Shown: piece after piece, positions 34,146-37,719 of the stretch | Numbering within the stretch: the stretch's first letter is position 1 | How the letters are laid out: each line of letters starts with the position of its first letter | DNA from: Chitinophagales bacterium | GTDB taxonomy: Bacteria; Bacteroidota; Bacteroidia; Chitinophagales; JADJOU01 | NCBI GenBank assembly: GCA_025455685.1 | Contig: JALOMB010000009.1 | Coordinates: 1-37,719, forward strand | Direction of reading: 5' to 3' | Length of the DNA: 37,719 nt | The notes under the pieces: generated by a model | Databases searched by the model: none | What the model was told of the DNA's origin: nothing | What the model saw: the letters and a program-made list of their open reading frames with translations, nothing else | Program-made: the position numbers and the translations under genes

Positions 34146-35374
34146 TGATTAAGAATATAAACGTATTATTGATGAGTTTTTTATTGAGTTTTTTCCAAAG
34201 CTGTGCTAAGCCTGTATCACCTACTGCAAAAGAATTATTTGAAAAAAACTACAAAGCAATATGCTATGGTGGCTACAGACACAACACCCGCGATACACAG
34301 CCCACTTTGATTCAAATCAAAGAGGATTTGAAAATATTAGCTGCGTTGGATATTAAATGGATTCGTACTTACAATGTGCATCTGGCAGAGACTGAAAATA
34401 TTCTGAAAGCTATCAGAGCCTTGAAGAAGGAAAACAAAAACTTTGAAATGTATCTAATGCTAGGCGCTTGGATTGATGCTAAAAACGCATGGACAGAGCT
34501 GCCTGTAATTCACAACGAAGAAAGCGAGAGAAACGCTAAAGAAATAGACGAAGCCGTAAGACTCGCCAACCTATATCCAGATATCGTAAAAGTAGTCTCT
34601 GTAGGTAATGAAGCAATGGTAGATTGGGCTACAAAATACTATGTAACGCCTGATATCATCCTCAAATGGGTGAAATATCTTCAAAAGCTTAAAGAAAATA
34701 ATAAACTTTCCAAAGACCTTTGGATTACCTCTTCCGACAATTTTGCCTCGTGGGGTGGAGAAGCTAAATATCACAACGAATCGCTCAAAGAATTGGCAAA
34801 AACTGTAGATTATATCTCATTACACACTTATCCGATGCACGACACGCACTACAATCCCATATTTTGGGGTCTATCAACCGAAGAAACAGCACTACCCAAA
34901 GAAAAGCAAGCCCAACTTTTGATGAATCAAGCTTTAGAATATGCCAAAAATCAATATAAAAAAGTAGCAGACTACCTTAAACTCATAGATGTACAAAAGC
35001 CTATACATATCGGCGAAACAGGCTGGGCTAGTTTTTCTATGGACTTCTATGGCGATGAAGGCTCTATGGCATGTGATGAATACAAACAAGGACTATATTA
35101 TCAGAAAATGATGGAATGGAGTCAACAAGACAAAATTACTATTTTCTTTTTCGAAGGCTTTGACGAGCATTGGAAAGATAGCCAAAATCCTGGAGGTTCA
35201 GAAAATCATTTCGGACTATTTGCTTTAGACGGTCAAGCTAAATTTGCGCTTTGGAATGAAATAGACAGAGGACTATTCAAAGGATTAAATAGAGATGGAC
35301 ACCCTATTATCAAAACATTTGGAGGGGACAAGGATAAAATGTTACAATTTCTCAAAATCAAATATAAAAATTGA
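34145..35374 (+). CDS. GH17 beta-1,3-glucan hydrolase/transglycosylase lipoprotein
   Basis: A 409-residue lipoprotein with signal ending FFQSC. The TIM-barrel of GH17 is recognised from AICYGGYRHNTRD, DIKWIRTYNVH, VKVVSVGNEAM with acid/base E156, VDYISLHTYPMHD, HIGETGWAS with nucleophile E291, and FFFEGFDEHWK near the end. GH17 enzymes cut, and in some cases transfer, beta-1,3-glucan chains; a bacterial member could release oligosaccharides or remodel them with beta-1,6 links. I start at ATG 34145 (overlap TGATG with the phosphorylase stop) rather than the TTG one codon earlier. It should sit on a membrane facing the periplasm or the outside. Confidence 0.88.
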   Translation: MIKNINVLLMSFLLSFFQSCAKPVSPTAKELFEKNYKAICYGGYRHNTRDTQPTLIQIKEDLKILAALDIKWIRTYNVHLAETENILKAIRALKKENKNFEMYLMLGAWIDAKNAWTELPVIHNEESERNAKEIDEAVRLANLYPDIVKVVSVGNEAMVDWATKYYVTPDIILKWVKYLQKLKENNKLSKDLWITSSDNFASWGGEAKYHNESLKELAKTVDYISLHTYPMHDTHYNPIFWGLSTEETALPKEKQAQLLMNQALEYAKNQYKKVADYLKLIDVQKPIHIGETGWASFSMDFYGDEGSMACDEYKQGLYYQKMMEWSQQDKITIFFFEGFDEHWKDSQNPGGSENHFGLFALDGQAKFALWNEIDRGLFKGLNRDGHPIIKTFGGDKDKMLQFLKIKYKN

Positions 35375-35378
35375 TGAA

Positions 35379-36905
35379 ATGGGCTTTGGAAGATTGTTTT
35401 TTGGCTTCGTTTTATTTGTATTCACTTGCTTGGGTTTATATAGCTTTATTTTCATGAAAAATGACAATCAAATGAAACAGACTTTAGGCTATGAGACTAC
35501 TAGAAAGGGAAAAAGTTTTGCACCAATTACATTTGGTTCTAGTAATCAAGTTAGTGATAAGCCAATTGTGATCGAAATTAATCCTAATAAGCAATTTCAA
35601 AAAATTACAGGATTTGGCGGTTCGTTTACAGAGGCTACTTGTCATTTATTGTCTCAATTGAGTGAAGCTAAGCGTAAACAGATTTTGGAAGCTTATTTTA
35701 GTGAAGATGGTGCGAATTATTCTATGGCGCGCACCACTATGGCTAGTTGTGATTTCTCTTTAGGGCATTATACCTATGCAGCTGTAGCCGACGACCTTTC
35801 CCTCTCCCATTTTACAATAGAGCACGATCAAAAAGAAATCATCCCGATTATCAAAGCCGCTCAAGCTATTTCCAAAGAGGGCTTTAAAGTTATCGCATCT
35901 CCTTGGACGTCTCCGCCTTGGATGAAAGACAATAATCATTGGGTAGGAGGAAAACTAAAATTGGAGCATTACCCAACTTTTTCTCTTTATTTCCAAAAAT
36001 ATCTGGAAGCATATCAAAAAGAAAAAATCGATATTTGGGGCTTAACCGTAATCAACGAACCGCACGGAAACGGGAATAATTGGGAAAGTACGCTCTTTTC
36101 ACCTAAAGAAATGACGGACTTTGTAGAGTTTCATCTCGGGCCTAGATTAGAAAAATCTGCCTTTAATCAAGTAAAAATACTCGGCTACGACCAAAATAGA
36201 GCAGGACTCAAAGAATGGGTAGATGAAATGTATCGCAGTGAAAATTCCAGAAAATACTATGCAGGCACGGCTGTACATTGGTATGAGAGTACGTATGATT
36301 ATTTTCCAGATGCACTAGACTATGCCAAATCAAAGCAGCCTGAAAAGTTTTTGATTCAAACTGAAGCCTGTATCGATGCGGAAGTTCCACATTGGCAAGA
36401 AGATGATTGGTATTGGCAAAAAGAAGCTACCGATTGGGGTTGGGATTGGGCTTCGCCAGAAGACAAACATCTCCATCCTAAATATGCCCCTGTACACAGG
36501 TATGCTACCGACATTATTGGCTGCCTCAATCACGGCGTAGATGGCTGGATAGATTGGAATATGGTACTGGACAAACAGGGCGGCCCAAACTGGTTTAAAA
36601 ACTGGTGTATCGCGCCCGTAATAGTAGATACAGCCTCCGATGAAGTGTATTACACACCACTGTACTTTATAATGAAGCATTTTAGTAAATTTATTCGTCC
36701 TGAAGCGCACAGAATAGGTTGGACAATGAATGAAAAGTCGGATATAATGACTACCGCAATTAAAAACAAAGACAATTCGATAGTGGTAGTACTTTTCAAT
36801 CCCACCACCGAGGATAAAAATATTGAGATAGCCATCAATGGCAAAGTAGAAAACACAACACTAGCTGGGGAATCATTACAAACAATAATTATTCAAGAAA
36901 AATAA
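35379..36905 (+). CDS. GH30 family glycosidase (glucosylceramidase-like; probable beta-1,6-glucanase or beta-glucosidase)
   Basis: A 508-residue enzyme. The first ~26 residues (LFFGFVLFVFTCLGLYSFIF) are a signal anchor or uncleaved signal; VFTC is a poor lipobox. The GH30 fold is plain: ITGFGGSFTEAT, YSMARTTMASCDFSLGHYTYA, ASPWTSPPWMKDN, TVINEPHG with acid/base E227, FLIQTEACID with nucleophile E329, and GWIDWNMVLDKQGGPNW, then the C-terminal beta-sandwich (VVVLFNPTTEDKNIEIAI). In laminarin loci such enzymes remove beta-1,6-linked glucose branches, which I infer here. The start at 35379, four bases after the GH17 stop, is preferred to the in-frame ATG at 35295, which would extend 28 residues into the GH17 gene and bury the signal. 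Confidence 0.88.
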   Translation: MGFGRLFFGFVLFVFTCLGLYSFIFMKNDNQMKQTLGYETTRKGKSFAPITFGSSNQVSDKPIVIEINPNKQFQKITGFGGSFTEATCHLLSQLSEAKRKQILEAYFSEDGANYSMARTTMASCDFSLGHYTYAAVADDLSLSHFTIEHDQKEIIPIIKAAQAISKEGFKVIASPWTSPPWMKDNNHWVGGKLKLEHYPTFSLYFQKYLEAYQKEKIDIWGLTVINEPHGNGNNWESTLFSPKEMTDFVEFHLGPRLEKSAFNQVKILGYDQNRAGLKEWVDEMYRSENSRKYYAGTAVHWYESTYDYFPDALDYAKSKQPEKFLIQTEACIDAEVPHWQEDDWYWQKEATDWGWDWASPEDKHLHPKYAPVHRYATDIIGCLNHGVDGWIDWNMVLDKQGGPNWFKNWCIAPVIVDTASDEVYYTPLYFIMKHFSKFIRPEAHRIGWTMNEKSDIMTTAIKNKDNSIVVVLFNPTTEDKNIEIAINGKVENTTLAGESLQTIIIQEK

Positions 36906-36910
36906 AAGAA

Positions 36911-37719
36911 ATGAGGCGCATATTAGTATTTTGTAGTTTTTGGATGATAGCAAGCAATATGCGTTCACAAATAGACACGCCCTTCAATAAATTGGTTTGG
37001 AGCGACGAATTTAATGGCTCAGGCGCTATTGATGCCTCCAAATGGCATCATCAAACCCTGCTCCCCAATGGCAACTCTTGGTACAATAATGAAGTACAGC
37101 ACTATACCAATAGAGTAGAAAATTCAGCTCAAATCAATGGAAACCTAAAGATTTCGGCCAAAAGAGAAAATTTTACAGACCAAGGCGTAACTAAAAACTT
37201 TACTTCTGCGCGTTTAAATTCAAAATTTGCTTTTACCTATGGTAGGGTAGAGGTGAGGGCAAAAGTTCCGACCAACCAAGGTAGCTGGCCTGCCATTTGG
37301 CTTTTAGGGAAAAACATCAATGAACCTGGCGGGTTTTTTACCAACCAATTTGGTACAACCAATTGGCCTGCGTGTGGGGAAATAGATATAATGGAAGCCG
37401 GGATTTATGGAGTTTCCAATAAAATAGGAAGCGCTATTCATACCACCTCATCTTCGGGCAGCACCATAAACAATGGCGGAAGAGTTGTGAATGATTTAGG
37501 GACTAATTTCCATCTTTATACAATGATTTGGACACCTAAATTTATCTCTTTTGCCCTAGATGGACAAGTTTATTATACCTACAATCCTTCTACTAAAAAC
37601 GCGAGCACGTGGCCTTTTGATGCGCCGCAGTATATTTTGCTCAATATAGCAATGGGCGGCGTGGCAGGGAGTATTCCAGCTGGTTTTAGCCAAGCAGATA
37701 TGGAAATTGATTATATTCG
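36911..37719 (+). CDS. Second GH16 beta-1,3-glucanase, incomplete at the window end
   Basis: An open frame of 269 codons runs from ATG 36911 off the window without a stop. A short signal peptide (ILVFCSFWMIASNMRSQ) is followed by a GH16 domain: LVWSDEFNGSG, WYNNEVQHYTNR, SARLNSKFAFTYGRVEVRAKVP, GSWPAIWLLG, catalytic GEIDIMEAG (ExDxxE), IHTTSSSGSTINNGGR, and PQYILLNIAMGGVAGSIPAGF. The motif versions differ from the GH16 at 29869 (DIMEAG against DVLEIVG; N-rich loop FTNQFGTTNWPACGE), so these are distinct paralogues rather than a recent copy. It starts 5 bases after the GH30 stop, so it is in the same operon. Any C-terminal binding module or T9SS signal lies beyond the window. Confidence 0.9.
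   Translation, partial: MRRILVFCSFWMIASNMRSQIDTPFNKLVWSDEFNGSGAIDASKWHHQTLLPNGNSWYNNEVQHYTNRVENSAQINGNLKISAKRENFTDQGVTKNFTSARLNSKFAFTYGRVEVRAKVPTNQGSWPAIWLLGKNINEPGGFFTNQFGTTNWPACGEIDIMEAGIYGVSNKIGSAIHTTSSSGSTINNGGRVVNDLGTNFHLYTMIWTPKFISFALDGQVYYTYNPSTKNASTWPFDAPQYILLNIAMGGVAGSIPAGFSQADMEIDYI

Noticed and set aside
1-37719. Genomic island, prophage or integron
   Set aside because: No integrase, transposase, attachment repeat or tRNA boundary was seen; the glucan locus looks like a normal accessory cluster.

Overview
The window comes from a member of the phylum Bacteroidota, probably a flavobacterium-like or saprospira-like lineage; I cannot fix the order. Support for the phylum: strongly AT-rich DNA; at least eight starts preceded by the Bacteroidota -7 promoter box TAnnTTTG; an Omp28-like secreted protein with a type IX secretion (Por) C-terminal domain; Bacteroidota-type lipoprotein signals; and a propeller/triple-tyrosine/LuxR membrane regulator beside a glucan-degradation cluster. 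No tRNA, rRNA, CRISPR array, transposase or phage gene was seen.

Bases 1-24.9 kb are mostly housekeeping. They begin with a broken UvrD/PcrA helicase fragment, then hutI (imidazolonepropionase), an Omp28-like T9SS cargo protein, and an ornithine aminotransferase with an unusual 240-residue lysine-rich tail carrying two AT-hook-like motifs. A tightly packed minus-strand operon follows (11695 down to 6343): arginase-fold/formimidoylglutamase (hutG-like), polyprenyl synthetase, PAP2-type phosphatase, acyl-CoA carboxylase carboxyltransferase, an unknown protein and a small ABM-domain protein. Next on the plus strand come a TPR-like protein with an acidic stretch, aroE, rpmE2 (zinc-free L31), bcp peroxiredoxin, a DEAD-box RNA helicase with a structured leader, a zinc hydrolase and rdgB. 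Then a cold-shock protein and a HerA/DUF853 ATPase on the minus strand, and a membrane GT2 glycosyltransferase on the plus strand.

Bases 22.3-37.7 kb hold the most interesting region, a probable beta-1,3-glucan (laminarin-like) utilisation locus. A membrane-spanning one-component regulator (minus) is divergent from a plus-strand operon that runs off the window: a clan-A glycoside hydrolase fused to an outer-membrane beta-barrel; a multi-domain glycan-binding lipoprotein; a GH16 lipoprotein; a cytoplasmic phosphorylase resembling GH149 beta-1,3-oligoglucan phosphorylases; a GH17 lipoprotein; a GH30 enzyme; and a second, incomplete GH16. Gaps are 56 bases or less, with some start/stop overlaps. 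The inferred logic is: GH16 endo-enzymes cut beta-1,3-glucan, GH30 removes beta-1,6 branches, GH17 and the barrel-fused enzyme process fragments at the outer membrane/periplasm, and the cytoplasmic phosphorylase makes glucose-1-phosphate. No SusC/SusD pair is visible, so the hydrolase-barrel fusion is the best candidate for a novel surface component.
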